Of a DNA stretch of 64,000 bases, positions 25,583-37,376 are shown one piece after another; positions within the stretch are counted from its first letter, which is position 1, and every line of letters starts with the position of its first letter. Location: positions 24,943,555 through 25,007,554 of the forward strand of contig OY756963.1 of NCBI GenBank assembly GCA_963580455.1, written 5' to 3'. Source of the stretch: Euonymus europaeus (lineage: Eukaryota; Streptophyta; Magnoliopsida; Celastrales; Celastraceae). The notes beneath the pieces are model-generated. The model made no database searches and was not told the DNA's origin. It was given only the letters and a program-made list of their open reading frames with translations. A program made the position numbers and the translations under genes.

Positions 25583-26543
25583 GGTCACTCTTCTGAATTT
25601 AGGGTTTGAATTGTGTTGTGTACAACTACGACAACTACAAGGTTACCTCTCTCCCCACCCTTTCACATGCTTCTCTCGAAATTTCCAATTTTCCCATTCC
25701 GCAAAAACTTGATTTTACTTCAAATAAAACGGAGCATAAGATGTGTGAGTTGATCTGCGTAAATATAGCGCGGTCAAAATGAGTGAACGGCTTTGATCGC
25801 GCTGCCCATTTTAAGAAATGCTAATTGAAAGAGAAAATTTAAAAAATAAATTTATTCAGGTTTTACGAATCATTCAATGAATTCCCATTAATTTTCTCAT
25901 AAACTCGTTGAGGCATCTTAAACTTCTAATTTTTGTTTTTTTTAATAGACTCGTATGACCGATGCTAAACTTTTTATATAAAGGATCGGAGTATAGTGAC
26001 GACATGAACAGACTTAAACATGCATATAATACACAATACGAATTCATGAGCAATCGCTCCGCCTGTGAGCAAGCTCTTTATTTATTTTGATCATGTGAGC
26101 AAGCTCTTTAAAAGCATGCAAAATGAGCTCAAATGGTATATAATTGGACAAGCAAGATTGGAGTCGACCTGTTCCCATATGTACACAATTCCACTTTTGT
26201 AATTTCAGTGAGCAATTTGCTTATTTGAGAATTTCTATACAATGGAAGCACCTTTTAGGGCCTCTGTCTCTATCAAAGAAATTTATTGACCAGTAAATCA
26301 ATGTACAAAAGTATCACTTTATACCTAATTTATAATGCAAAGTTTGCAACAGGCTTCTGAACCAATAAACGGTAGCCCAGCGAACACTAAAACCATATGC
26401 AGATCTATGTAGTTATGGGTTCCAACCAAAAAACTGAACTCCCATGATGACCACTGCCTTATCACCAATGCTGCTGTAATTAAAGTCGATGACAAACACA
26501 ATGAGCATAGGGAGAGCGCTCAACTGTTAATTCACAACCTCCT
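25583..26543. other. promoter of the zinc-finger gene and 3' region of the SEC16 gene
   Basis: The near part (25583-25680) is CT/AC-rich and likely the 5'UTR. The rest is AT-rich, and the SEC16 3'UTR probably occupies about 26200-26543. No other feature was recognised. Confidence 0.4.
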
Positions 26544-29500
26544 TCAGCAATCTGGTGGTGCAGAAATTGGTGGAGATGAGAGTGAATCTTCTTGCGTATA
26601 TATTGGAGAATTTTCATTGTCCACCATGGGTTCGGCTGTGCTCACCGCAGTTGTCTGATCTATATCTTCACCTGAGGCTACTGGGGTGGGAATGAAAAAC
26701 TTGGGATTGGAAGCCTTCGCAGGAAAAGAAGGCAACTGAAATGAGGTTGCTGGGGTTCCACCTCCCTTGTTGAATGTGTCAACATACCTAGAAGAATTCC
26801 ATATATTTTATCATAAGTAAGGAAACAAATGCATGCATTTTCCATTTTCTGTAACGATGAAAGACAAATAATAAATAAAGGTACATCCATGTACCTTGAG
26901 CGAACACCCAAACGCCCACGAGCAGAGAATTGGTTTGAACTTGGTGGAATGGGTGGGATTCCTGATCCCTTTTCAGGACTGAAATATTCTGGCACTCCAT
27001 TTGACTGAAAGGTTTCAAGTTTTGGTTCGTCTTTTATGTTGTTATACGGCATTGTACCCAGTAATCCAGTTGATGGTGGTGGCGGTGATGGGGCCAGTCC
27101 CTCTGCTGGAGGTTCAACACCTTCCTCAACCCACCGCTTTAGCTTTTCATCATAATAGAATTTGTTCTTCTCACCCAATTTAGCCTTCAAAAGGAAATGT
27201 AAATGTTAGAGAGAGAGGAGAACATGATTTGTAATCAAGCACCTCCAGAAAGTACCTGTCGGTGTGGTTGGGACCTTAAGACCAAACCCACTGTCTTTTG
27301 AAATAATTGTGAACCAAATCGACCAAAACGAGATGATCCACCAGGCGCAGATGCTTTTACTCGAGTATCAGAAGAGTTTGAATCTTTGGATGAATCAGCC
27401 TTGTCAACAAAAATCATTTAGTAAAATCTATTCCATATCCACAATCCCTCATTATTACGAGGCTAATATCCAAGCTTTGCAAAGCATAGTACCACAAAAA
27501 AAAAAAAAAAAAAAAAACAAACAAACAAACTTATTTTCAGTATTAAAACCATATTGTGTTTCAGAGTTTCTAAACTCAACCATGCAATCTAAAATTGCCT
27601 AATTACACATGCGCAGAGTACCAAACCAAATGAGAATATTCAATTCAGCTTCTAACAGTCATAATTTCAGCGTACATAAAATTGTATCCAACTGTTGTCA
27701 TCTGCTTATCAATGAACCTATTAAAACTGCGAAAAAACATAAATGGAAGGATAAGAATTGACAGAAGTCTTAATTGCCACTAAGCAGTAAAAGGAAATGC
27801 AGCACACTGAAGCTGCCACTTTTGCACCGAGATAAACAACATTCTAGGCAGGGCAGGGATGCTACCCTACCCTTCATCAATCTCAACTTTGCTAACCAAC
27901 CCTGCCACAACTTTTTACTATTGTGACAATATCTTCAAAGAAGTTTCGAACATTCTCTATTTTATAAGAATTTAACATACATAAAATCATCCATAAACAT
28001 AACAATACAATACAGGTTGAACTTCGTAAGTCAAAGCCACATAAAAGTCCTGCTACTCAATCTCACGTGAAAATAAGTAGAGATGTGTGAACACCATTGT
28101 ATAGATAGTTAGCATACTTCTCATATATAAGCCAAATCACAAACTGCATAATGAACTTGGGATGAGCAACTCTTTAAAACAAGGTCAGTGCAGAGAGACA
28201 GTGTCCATAGTAACTAAACATTAAAAAAAAAACTAGGAAACAGAACATTGACCATTTCACATTCTCATAACCAAACATACATATATAAAAACTACCTTTC
28301 CAGGGATTCTCCCAAAATCTGGCTCTGAAATGCTCCTATTAGAAATCGTCGCTGGAGTGGAATCTCCAGTCCATTCACTTATGGGTCCCATTAAAGCTGA
28401 CGGCATTACTGAAGACACATCCATTGCTGATTGACTATTGGACACTTTGGACACCTCTGGTTGCTGAGCATATTCATTTTGTTTAACACTGTGAGATGTT
28501 GATGGCACAGGTGGAGGTAGGCCACCCACAACTCGATTTGCAGAACTATCAAAGAAGGTGAGCAACTTGCCCACCACTTTTTTTGGAGCCAAATTGGCAT
28601 TATAACCACCCTGCATAGAAAATCATCCATGAGAAAAATGTGGCAAGACAGATGAAGCAATCAAAAACTGGGGAAATACCTGTTGATGGATTCTCAACCG
28701 TTCCTCAAGAGCTAACACCAATTGCCTCCATGTTTCCACTTCCGGTGCTCTACCAGTTTTTGGAGACTTCAGGATTGCTTGACAGTACCTAACTCAACAG
28801 AGCATAAGATAATAATAAAAAAATGATTATCAGCAAAAATTAATTACTTAAAACAGATTCATGCAGGACATTTTGCTTACTTCAGAGATTCTGCCACTTT
28901 TCCAACTTCAGCTAGCATGTGGGCATAAATAAGCTTATATGGCTGAAAGGAATGAAGGAGAAACTGCGAATTCCCAAGCACCTTTGAGTACTCATATAAT
29001 TCCGTTCTCTGTGTCAAATATTAAGGATGCTAGTTCAGTTACATTCTTTAACAGATATTGATTAAACATAACAATGAAAACTCAAGGGCTCAGTTACATT
29101 CTTTAACAGATATTGATTAAACATAACAATGAAAACTCATGGGCGCACTTCATATTTAAAAATGTTCATGATTTCTGTTTTCATTTTCCAGTAATTGAGA
29201 ATGAACTTGGGCTACATTCATATTGTTAAGGGGGGAAAGAGAAGAAACATTTACAAATGTAAGCAAAGGTAAAATGCCTATTTTCACCACTTTACAGCAA
29301 CCACATAAACAACTACAAACAAATAAATAATAGAATGGGTATTTTGATAATGAAACACTATTTCCAGCCTAAATGAACTGTTTTCAATCTTTGAAGAAAA
29401 TAGGTTTGCATAAAACACCTGAATTGCCTCAGGGCAAGCAAATGTTCGTGGAAATTTCAAATGATCTGCACCAAGAAGACACAGTCTGGCTCCATCTGAG

Positions 29501-32500
29501 TACAGCTCAAAGTTGATTTCTGCAACTAGATAACACATGTGTGCAGCAATAACCTGTATGATAAAGTTTTTGCTGAGAACAAAACCAAGGAGAACCAAAC
29601 CTCTTATGTGGAAAACAGTTTGTGGGAGAGGGGGGAACAGACATAAAAAATCAATTAAGGAAACAGCAATAAACCGAGGAAGGCAAATTCAATCAACCTC
29701 ACCCTTCCCCTTCCATAGGCAATCTCCAAGAAGGACAAGCGAAACCTCATCATCTTTTGTTCTGTTTGCAGTGATCATGGATAAATTGTCTTCCCACGCA
29801 TCTAACATGCCATGAGCCCCAATCTGTTGTTCAATAGAAAAAGGAGGGAAAGAAAAAAGATGCATCAGGGAGATCATTAAAGTTTAATCAATGATTTTTC
29901 TGTCATTCATAAAGCACAGATTATATAGGGGGTGGAGAGTCTAAATTAGAAAAGCAGGATTGAATGAGGAGTATGTAATGTTTCAAAGAAGGATATCACT
30001 GTTCTTTCACTATAATCTACATTGACCGTACAAAAACCCTCTAGCCTATGGTATTTGTTCTAATAGATGCTTTTCCCTATGATGCCTACCTGCACCACCA
30101 TCACATGGTGATACACTGATGCATTCAATGCTTTCAGATTTTTTGAATAATGAAAATACTCGGCCACAAACAATACCATAGTTGTAAGGAACCGCATCCC
30201 ATCAAGGCACCATTCTCAATCTCACGGAAAGTTCATTCAACTACATGTGTTATTTTCCTGCGATTAAAGTGAAACTTAAAACACATTCTCCCACATGATT
30301 ATTATTTACCAACAACAACATTAAACGGAAAGAGATAGTAGTAACTTGTTTAGAAGGGTTTATGACTCAGTTGCTGCTTGATCCTGTGGAATATTAGTTC
30401 AGGTGGGTAACTCAAAACACCCTAAACCCATGTAACTGGGATTAAAAAAAACAAAGAAAGAAAGAAAGAAAAAGGGAAGAGGTAGTAATAAGTTGTTGAG
30501 AAGGGTTTATGACTCAGTTGCTGCTTGATTGTGTGGTATATTAATTCAGGCGGGTAACTCAAAACACCCTAAACCCATGTAACTGGGATAAAATAAAAAA
30601 TACAAAAACTGCTTGGTCTGGTGGTATATATTCTCCTTAACATAAATGATTTGTAATATAAAACTCGCACAAGGGGAGCATTCTCAGATGAATTGTTTAT
30701 GAGGCAAATACTAAAACACATTCCACATCAAACCTTTATGGCTTCCCCATGCATTGCACTAAAATATCATACTCATCTCACAGACAATTCAGACATCTAT
30801 AAGTACATTTTTGACCTACTAAGCAAATTCAAAGCCAAAAAACCTACACTGCAGACTAAGGTGCATGAAAAGGTAAACTATATAGGTCGGGTAAAAAAGT
30901 CACTGTTCACAAGACACTAGCACAAAAAAATAATCAGAGAAGATGAATAGTTAATTTCAAGTAAGACAGTTTGAGAAACCGATGACAGACAAACAACAAA
31001 AATCACATTCAGTATAGTGAATTTCTTCTTCTATAGCAAACTACAGGCGAAGTTGAACTGCAAAATCCAATTTCAAGTAAAATGCAACACGCTAGTACGA
31101 AAAGGGGGGAAGCATTCGTCACTTCAGCACATACCTGTAAGGATTGTTGAGGTACGCCAGAATAACCATGGAGACCAACTCGAGTAGCGACATTGGAAAA
31201 CGCATCTGGGGGATTCCCTGCCATTAGTAGGCACAGGGTCTGCAATGGTGATCCTGCAACAAACTGCTTAAGTGCCATGTTCTTAACAGTATCGCCATAA
31301 AACTGCATAAATTACAGAGAAAACCATCAAGAGTTGGAACAAAGCAGAAGTTGCGTCTGATACTCTTTCTGACAAATGAAACTATGCTGATCAAATATGG
31401 ATCATATGACTTGTACCAAACATATGTGGAAGAAATTTATACAAAGGTGTAAGGAAATGAAAGAACCTGGTCACCAAGTTCAGTTGCAATTACAAGTGCT
31501 GGCCCCCACAATTGACCTTCTTGTGCACATTCTAGAGCTTCTTTCTTTCGACCAGAGACGAGAAGTTTCTGTACCTCAACAGCAGTAGCCTAAACCAATC
31601 ATTTTAGTTTATTAAATAGCAGTGTCAAGTGAAGTGTACCCCACAAGCCCAATCAACTTTGAGGCTATTAATGAAGAACATGAGACATGGTGTACCTGAA
31701 TCTGTGCCTCAGACGGCAGGTTCTGTATGCAGTGCATGAGTGCGCCATACTCACCTGATTGCATACCACTTCTTTTAGCAGATGCGAAAAGCTTAGCTAC
31801 AGCTGACTCTGGACAATCATTTTCCTAAGTTTGTAAAATAGAAAAAATATATATATATATTTAATACCAAAGTTAAAAGAACATGTAAGATAGAAAATTA
31901 TTTAAGTTGCCAAGGTTGTAAAAATCAATTGAAAAAGCTGTCCCAGTTAATGCATTTCTATAGGTAATATACATCATTAACTGCGTTATGATCAAAGCAG
32001 AAACCTAACATATTCTTGTCCTCACAGAAGCATATGCATAATGAGCGTTAGCCAAAGCAACAATGGTTAATTTTTTTGGGAAGGATTGTAGAGGCCATAT
32101 TAGTATATAACCACTTAGGTCACGCAACAAAAGATATCAACATCACATCTATTCAGCATACTGTCATGTTATTATTCATTGTAAATACAGCACAAAATTT
32201 TCATTTGTAGAAGAAAATATGAAACAATAAAAATGATAAATTTATCATTTAGCTCATTTTGTTAACAGGAAGTTACAGAATGGAAACCTAAATAATTACA
32301 AACACTTGGTAGCAAACAGATGCCAGTCACCTTTGATCCTTGGTCAGTCCCCAAGGGTGATCGAAGTTTCCCATAGTATTGACATGATATTTTCAGCAAC
32401 GAGAAAAGTAACCTCAAGACTTCCCCATTTCTATAGTTCATGTCACAATTTGATATCCTGTCATCAATCCACTTGTTCAACTCTTTACTTCCAACATTCC

Positions 32501-34370
32501 CACCAACCAAAGGGCCGGGTAAAGGTTGCTGGCACAGAGCAATGAAGTAATCATGACAACCTAATTCAAAGTCCGAAGCATCATCTTTGTCCATGACAAC
32601 TTCTGTTAAGTTGAGAACATTGACCACACCTCCCAGAGAGTCCTTGACATGATGTAAAAAATAACATGAGACATGTAAATGCAATAGCTCATTGGAAAAG
32701 TAAAAAAGAGTCGAACAATATGTAACACATATTTATTAACACAGCAAAATGAGAAGGGGCCTGACCTGGCTTTCATATTGTGAGTTTGAGTGAAAGGAAT
32801 TGCCATGTTTCGTGACTATGAGTTTTCCACCAAACCCAAAAGTAACTAGAGGATGTGGAGGGCGTCCAGCAGATGGCCTTCCTTCACTTGGTACATAAGA
32901 AGACTGAGTGTCACTTAGGAATGGCTGCTGTGAGAAAACTATTGCTTTCTGACTATCAAAATAAGCAGGAGAGAATTGCATATTCTGGCTTGGTTCCACT
33001 TTTGTCTGATTATGATGCTGAGGAAACTGTTCACTAGAATCAAAACTATGAAACCCTGCATTTCCATTACTGTTGTCAAAATTCAGGTTTGCCTGTTCAT
33101 GGGAGGAAGCTGATCCAGAAATTTCACTTCCAGTTTGTCGATTAGAAGAATCTAGAATTCCTGTTGCACCATATTGATCTTTCAATTGTTGTTCATCACT
33201 TGATATGGCAGTCAAATTTGAGATATATTCCTGACTGTGATCCACCTTTGACTCGCTGTTTTCAAAGCTCTTATTTTGATCAGGTTGATTATAACCAATA
33301 GTTGTTGACTGATTCACAACTGGAGTATAAGATTCCAACGATTTCCATTCTTGGGCAATCATGTCATAGTACCACCCAGGGTATTGGGGATCAAATACCA
33401 TATGAGCTGGGTACTGCACATTCCCTTGTGAAACCTGCTTCGATTTCAAGACGCTGTCAGTGCTAAACAAGTCAGTCACACTTCCAGTAACAGAATGGGA
33501 TGTATGGTGTGAATAATCACCACTTGCACTTTGCTCTGAAAAAACATGACCTGACTGGGCAGCCACATCAATACTCTCCTGAGCATAACCATTTGCATTT
33601 CCAGGCATATTTGCATGGTATCCATCCAACTGATGCCACTGCCCAGTTATTGGGTCATATCTCCATCCTGGATAATTATTTTCCCAATGTTGGCTGCCAG
33701 TCAAATCATTTCCACCCTCATTCTGTTCAGATTCTGCGCCATGGTTTTGATTAGAGACCGAGTATTGTCCACTACTTGAGGAACCAAAATCATAAACAAA
33801 CTTTCCTGGGACCTCATTCTTTATATTCAACTCTGACCCGGAATATTTATCCACTGCTGCAACATCTGCAAATGGATCCTCCGTATCATCCCCCACCTCA
33901 CCAAAAAAATCTGATAATGACTTGACTTTATCACCATTATGACTATGTATATCCGAGCATTTTCCTGAAGATGTAGTACTTTCTCCGAAAATTTTACTTT
34001 CCAATGCAACCTCCTGCCTTAAGCCAACCTTGCTAGCCTCATTTACAACACTGCTTGCAGCTGAATTCCTCTCTTTAGTAACTACATTGTTCTCATGAGT
34101 ATCCACAGATGCCAAGATGTCCGCACTATCACAACGCTGTTCATCATTGACCTTAAAACCTTCTTTATCATCAAAGTCTATTCCACTAGGCCCCATTTCA
34201 CTAATCTTTAAATTAGAAAGCGCCTTGGCATCATCTGAATCATCATCTTTGACAATACTAGGCGTGGATGCAACATAAACATTCCCATAATCATCATCAT
34301 CTCTAATCAATCTATCAAAAAAATCTTCATCCATCTCGTCATCCATGTCCAGTGGAGTAGAAGACGCCAT
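26544..34370 (-). CDS. SEC16: COPII coat assembly protein SEC16 homologue (MAIGO5-like)
   Basis: Thirteen exons (minus): 32766-34370, 32331-32642, 31696-31824, 31467-31589, 31135-31302, 29698-29823, 29419-29553, 28881-29008, 28680-28788, 28296-28610, 27256-27399, 26895-27184 and 26544-26787. Phases fit and give 1275 residues, slightly short of Arabidopsis MAG5. The acidic N-terminus (MDDEMDEDFFDRLIRDDDDY) is followed by two plant SEC16 repeats (YPGWRYDPITGQWHQLDGY and YPGWYYDMIAQEWKSLESY). Residues about 540-945 form the conserved alpha-helical centre that binds SEC13 and organises ER exit sites (KLFASAKRSG, DNLSMITANRTKDDE, AEVGKVAESLKYC). The C-terminal motif KFYYDEKLKRWVEEG is also typical. 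The protein acts on the cytosolic face of the ER in COPII vesicle budding. A 5'UTR intron (about 34501-34650) is suggested by ATCT|GTAAGT and TTCTGTAG. Two introns carry small duplications. Confidence 0.93.
29036..29145. repeat. 55-bp tandem duplication in a SEC16 intron
   Basis: Positions 29036-29090 and 29091-29145 are head-to-tail copies of the same 55-bp unit starting CAGTTACATTCTTTAACAG. They differ at only about two positions near the ends. The duplication sits in the intron between exons 7 and 8 (29009-29418), close to the acceptor of exon 8. Confidence 0.9.
30340..30590. repeat. pair of about 100-bp direct repeats in a SEC16 intron
   Basis: The segment around 30340-30449 (GGGTTTATGACTCAGTTGCT... 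ending CATGTAACTGGGAT) recurs at about 30485-30590 with a handful of substitutions. The copies are separated by an A/AAGA-rich spacer. Each ends in an A-rich run, so retroposed SINE-like copies or a local duplication are both possible. The repeats lie in the intron 29824-31134. Confidence 0.8.
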
Positions 34371-35400
34371 CCAACAACTAACCTTAGCTCCTTCCCAGTT
34401 ACTTACAAATTAGAAAAATTATGCATTTCGCAATTCACTCCACAAATACTGCAAATCCAAAATTCAATCCACTGTACAGCACTTTACACCTCAAACCTAC
34501 AGAATCAAAACTAAGTGGGGAAAAAAAAGAGTTACAAAATTAAATAAAGCAATCTAGCAGCCAGAAAATTACAAATATTAACCAGTTTAATTTATGCTCA
34601 ATACAAATACACATATACAGGTATAAACGACCGAAGAGAATCTACTTACAGATAACTTATTAGAACAGCGAAGGATATTACAAAGCTGAAGGAGAGACCA
34701 ATCACCAGGTTCCGAACTTCCTATCACCGCACCGGCCAACAAAGGCGTAGTTTATGAAATTGGGTTACACAGTCAATGCGGGCACGCCAGCAATTTCTTT
34801 TATAGATTATGACAATTTTGTCGCACGTGATAAGTACCGCACGGTCTTCGTTGACTTCTACGTGAATTGAAATTGAAATTTATATATTATATATATTTAT
34901 GTACGTCTGGATATGGATGAATATGATGGGATTAAATGGGCCCAATCAAATAATTCTTGGAGATGAGTTTGGGCGGGAAGGTCCATCTTCAGCGACACTA
35001 GGCTTGGACAATGGACATGGGCTCCCAAAAATGGGCTTTTAAACTGCGATTGTCACAGCAGAACTCACTGTAGAACAATTATTGAGTGGCAAATTCTTTG
35101 GTCTTACTTTTGAAAAACTATTTATGCAGAAAAAAATAGTTTTACTTTTGAGTTTTGAACTCACTGTAGCTCAACCCATGATGTGAATTTTGGATATACT
35201 GCATATGAAATTATTGTAAGATTAGCTTATCTGGGTAGGGGATGCTACATTCCTGGTTTTAAGATCTACAACAATGCTGAACCAGTATCCCCTCCTAGTT
35301 CCTACTTCCTACTCACACAAGTTATCATCGTTAGAAGTATGATAATACTCGAATTACTCCTCCAATGAAAAGAGAACGCGCGTATAATATTCAAGAGAAA
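34371..35400. other. SEC16 5'UTR, promoter and spacer
   Basis: A 5'UTR exon likely runs from 34371 to about 34500, with a second one from about 34651 to 34760. Upstream of 34800 the sequence is AT-rich spacer with no recognised gene. Confidence 0.4.
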
Positions 35401-35419
35401 GGAGAGCAGTCTTGATATT

Positions 35420-35800
35420 CGTCACATATGATGATCTCTACCTTATCAAGGAACACTACGATGATCACCTCGGTATGATAGTATTTTATTTCTTCATTTT
35501 ATGAGAGACGATTCAACTATCTGAGGTAGACCATTCAACTTTCTAAAATGGTTATGACATCAGTTATTGCCAAGATGTATATAAAGAGCCCTTTTTAAAA
35601 TAAAAAACACATTCACCTTTCAGATTACAAATTGCTAAAGAGTGATAGCTAGTTCAAATATCGAGCGACATCTTTAACTATATATATTATATCGAACTGA
35701 TTAGACATCGGAACGTCTGCCTAAGGAAACAACCAGGAGACCTCTACTGACTTGTGATTCTTTCATAGATAATCGACGTACATTATCAATTGAGATCCTT
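35420..35800 (+). mobile_element. probable Ty3/gypsy-type LTR remnant
   Basis: The stretch has LTR-like order. A promoter-like TGTATATAAAGAGCCC at about 35575-35590 is followed by a CAGATTACAAATTGC segment. Then comes GACATCGGAACGTCTGCC, which resembles the conserved 'gagcatcggagtgtc' ending of many plant gypsy and TRIM LTRs. No partner LTR, internal domain or target duplication was seen. The family call rests on memory of the motif only. Confidence 0.35.
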
Positions 35801-37137
35801 TCAAGACTAGCGAGTTTTGAGCATCACCAAAGGAAAAAGGAAGTAAAAAAAAAACCTTTCCACGCGCAAATATAATTGTACATGACCCCAACACATATGA
35901 AGCTCTCAGGAAACGTATCTCTTGGTCTCGTTTAAGTTTCTTTGTATTTGATACTTTCGAGCAAATTTCGTGCCACTAATTAGGCATTCCCATGGAGGGA
36001 GGGTCCTTTTCGAGTCCCAAAGATCAACTCCTGTGACGGTCATTGACTTCAAAATCTAAGTTCCAACGACGGTTTGTCTGGTGTGGTGGTTGTTAGTATG
36101 TAGAACCATTAATTATTTGACTTGTCGACCAAATATTAGGTCAACTTGGAATATGTATTTTATTTATATTAAGTTTCATTTTAGACAATTTAAAGCTGTA
36201 AGTAAGCTTATTAATTGACATCAACCACGATTTTTCAAATTTCATAATTACTCGATATACTTCTTAGGGTTCATAATTAGTTGCTCTTGACCTATAAAGG
36301 AGCCATAACCTAATTTAATTATAACATGTTGATATGAGAGATGAGATTATATGTTTGACCAACTTCTCTTAATTATTTATTATATGTTTTGCTCCGAGCT
36401 TTGCGGCAATCATCTCTTTTTACTGCTTCCTTGTTTTAATCTTTTGATATTCATAAGAGATTATGATCCTTACATATATAATGATTGATATTTTGGACGA
36501 GACAAGAAGTTTTCAAGATCATCAAACTTTGTGGTTTGGATGGTGTAATTAATTAAGATCCCTAGTAGTAATTATGGTTATGGATTAGGAGGACGTACTC
36601 GAGTTCGATTTCGTGTTGGAGATTGTATTTATTACTGAACTGTGACATGTATCGAGACGTACTGTTTTTCGGGTGATTCCTCTGTCACGAAGAAAAGTAG
36701 TATGTGGAGTAGAAACTAAAGAAGAACACACAAGCCAAGGAAGTAGAAAATTAAAGCACTTTTTGAAAGTGCATGTGAAGTTTTTGGTTTGTGAATGACT
36801 TACAAGGGAGGGCATGGAATTATGGTGTTTGTGGCGTGAACCAAAGGCAATGTCCACATATATATATGGCATAAAGATAGGTAAATAATAAATAAACCAG
36901 TTTGAAAAAAAGAGTACTGTCCCCAAAAACAAGCAAAAGTGAACCTAAAATGTGTGGAAAGATGAAACCAAAAGAGAATGGCGAAGACATTTTATGCTTA
37001 AATGATTGATCACAAGTTGCGCTTCAAAATTAGGGTCCATATATATAAGCATGTATAAGGACAATTTCAGCTTACTTGTATGTACATTCTTTTAAACCCA
37101 ACGACTAAAATCATAACTTATAGCAGTAGAGAAACTA
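35801..37137. other. gene-poor AT-rich spacer
   Basis: No ORF, RNA gene or clear repeat was recognised in this stretch. Confidence 0.4.
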
Positions 37138-37376
37138 TGTAACATCCCGGCCTCACTCTCTGGTCAGCAATGTTCATCCACATCTCCCATTGGGACTCAC
37201 CTACGTCAGGTGCCTGGTTTAGTGATATCAGACTTGTCAGGAACTCCAACTTAATGGCTAGGTTGTGGGTTCGAGTATGGGGAGGGCAAAACCCGCTTGT
37301 CACCTGACATAGGTGAGCACCAAGGGGGAGATCTAGATTAACATTGCCGGCCAGGGAGCGGGGTCGGGATGTTACA
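37138..37376. mobile_element. 239-bp element with terminal inverted repeats TGTAACATCCCGRCC
   Basis: The left end TGTAACATCCCGGCC (37138-37152) is inverted at the right end as GGGTCGGGATGTTACA (37361-37376). The inside is moderately GC-rich and non-coding, with a GTGGGTTCGAGTAT box. About 30 bp on each side is similar (CATAACTTATAGCAGTAGAG versus CATAACTTCTAGCTGCAGAG), a diverged direct repeat flanking the element. It is probably a small non-autonomous transposon or retro-derived fragment of unassigned class. Confidence 0.6.

Noticed and set aside
25192..25596. 134-codon plus-strand ORF over the first exon of the U1-type zinc-finger gene
   Set aside because: Antisense shadow; its Asp run is the complement of the His tract.
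37245..37285. TGGTTTAGTGAT plus GTGGGTTCGAGTAT resembling pol III A and B boxes (tRNA or SINE)
   Set aside because: No cloverleaf can be drawn, and the boxes sit inside the TIR element at 37138-37376; too weak to call a tRNA or SINE.
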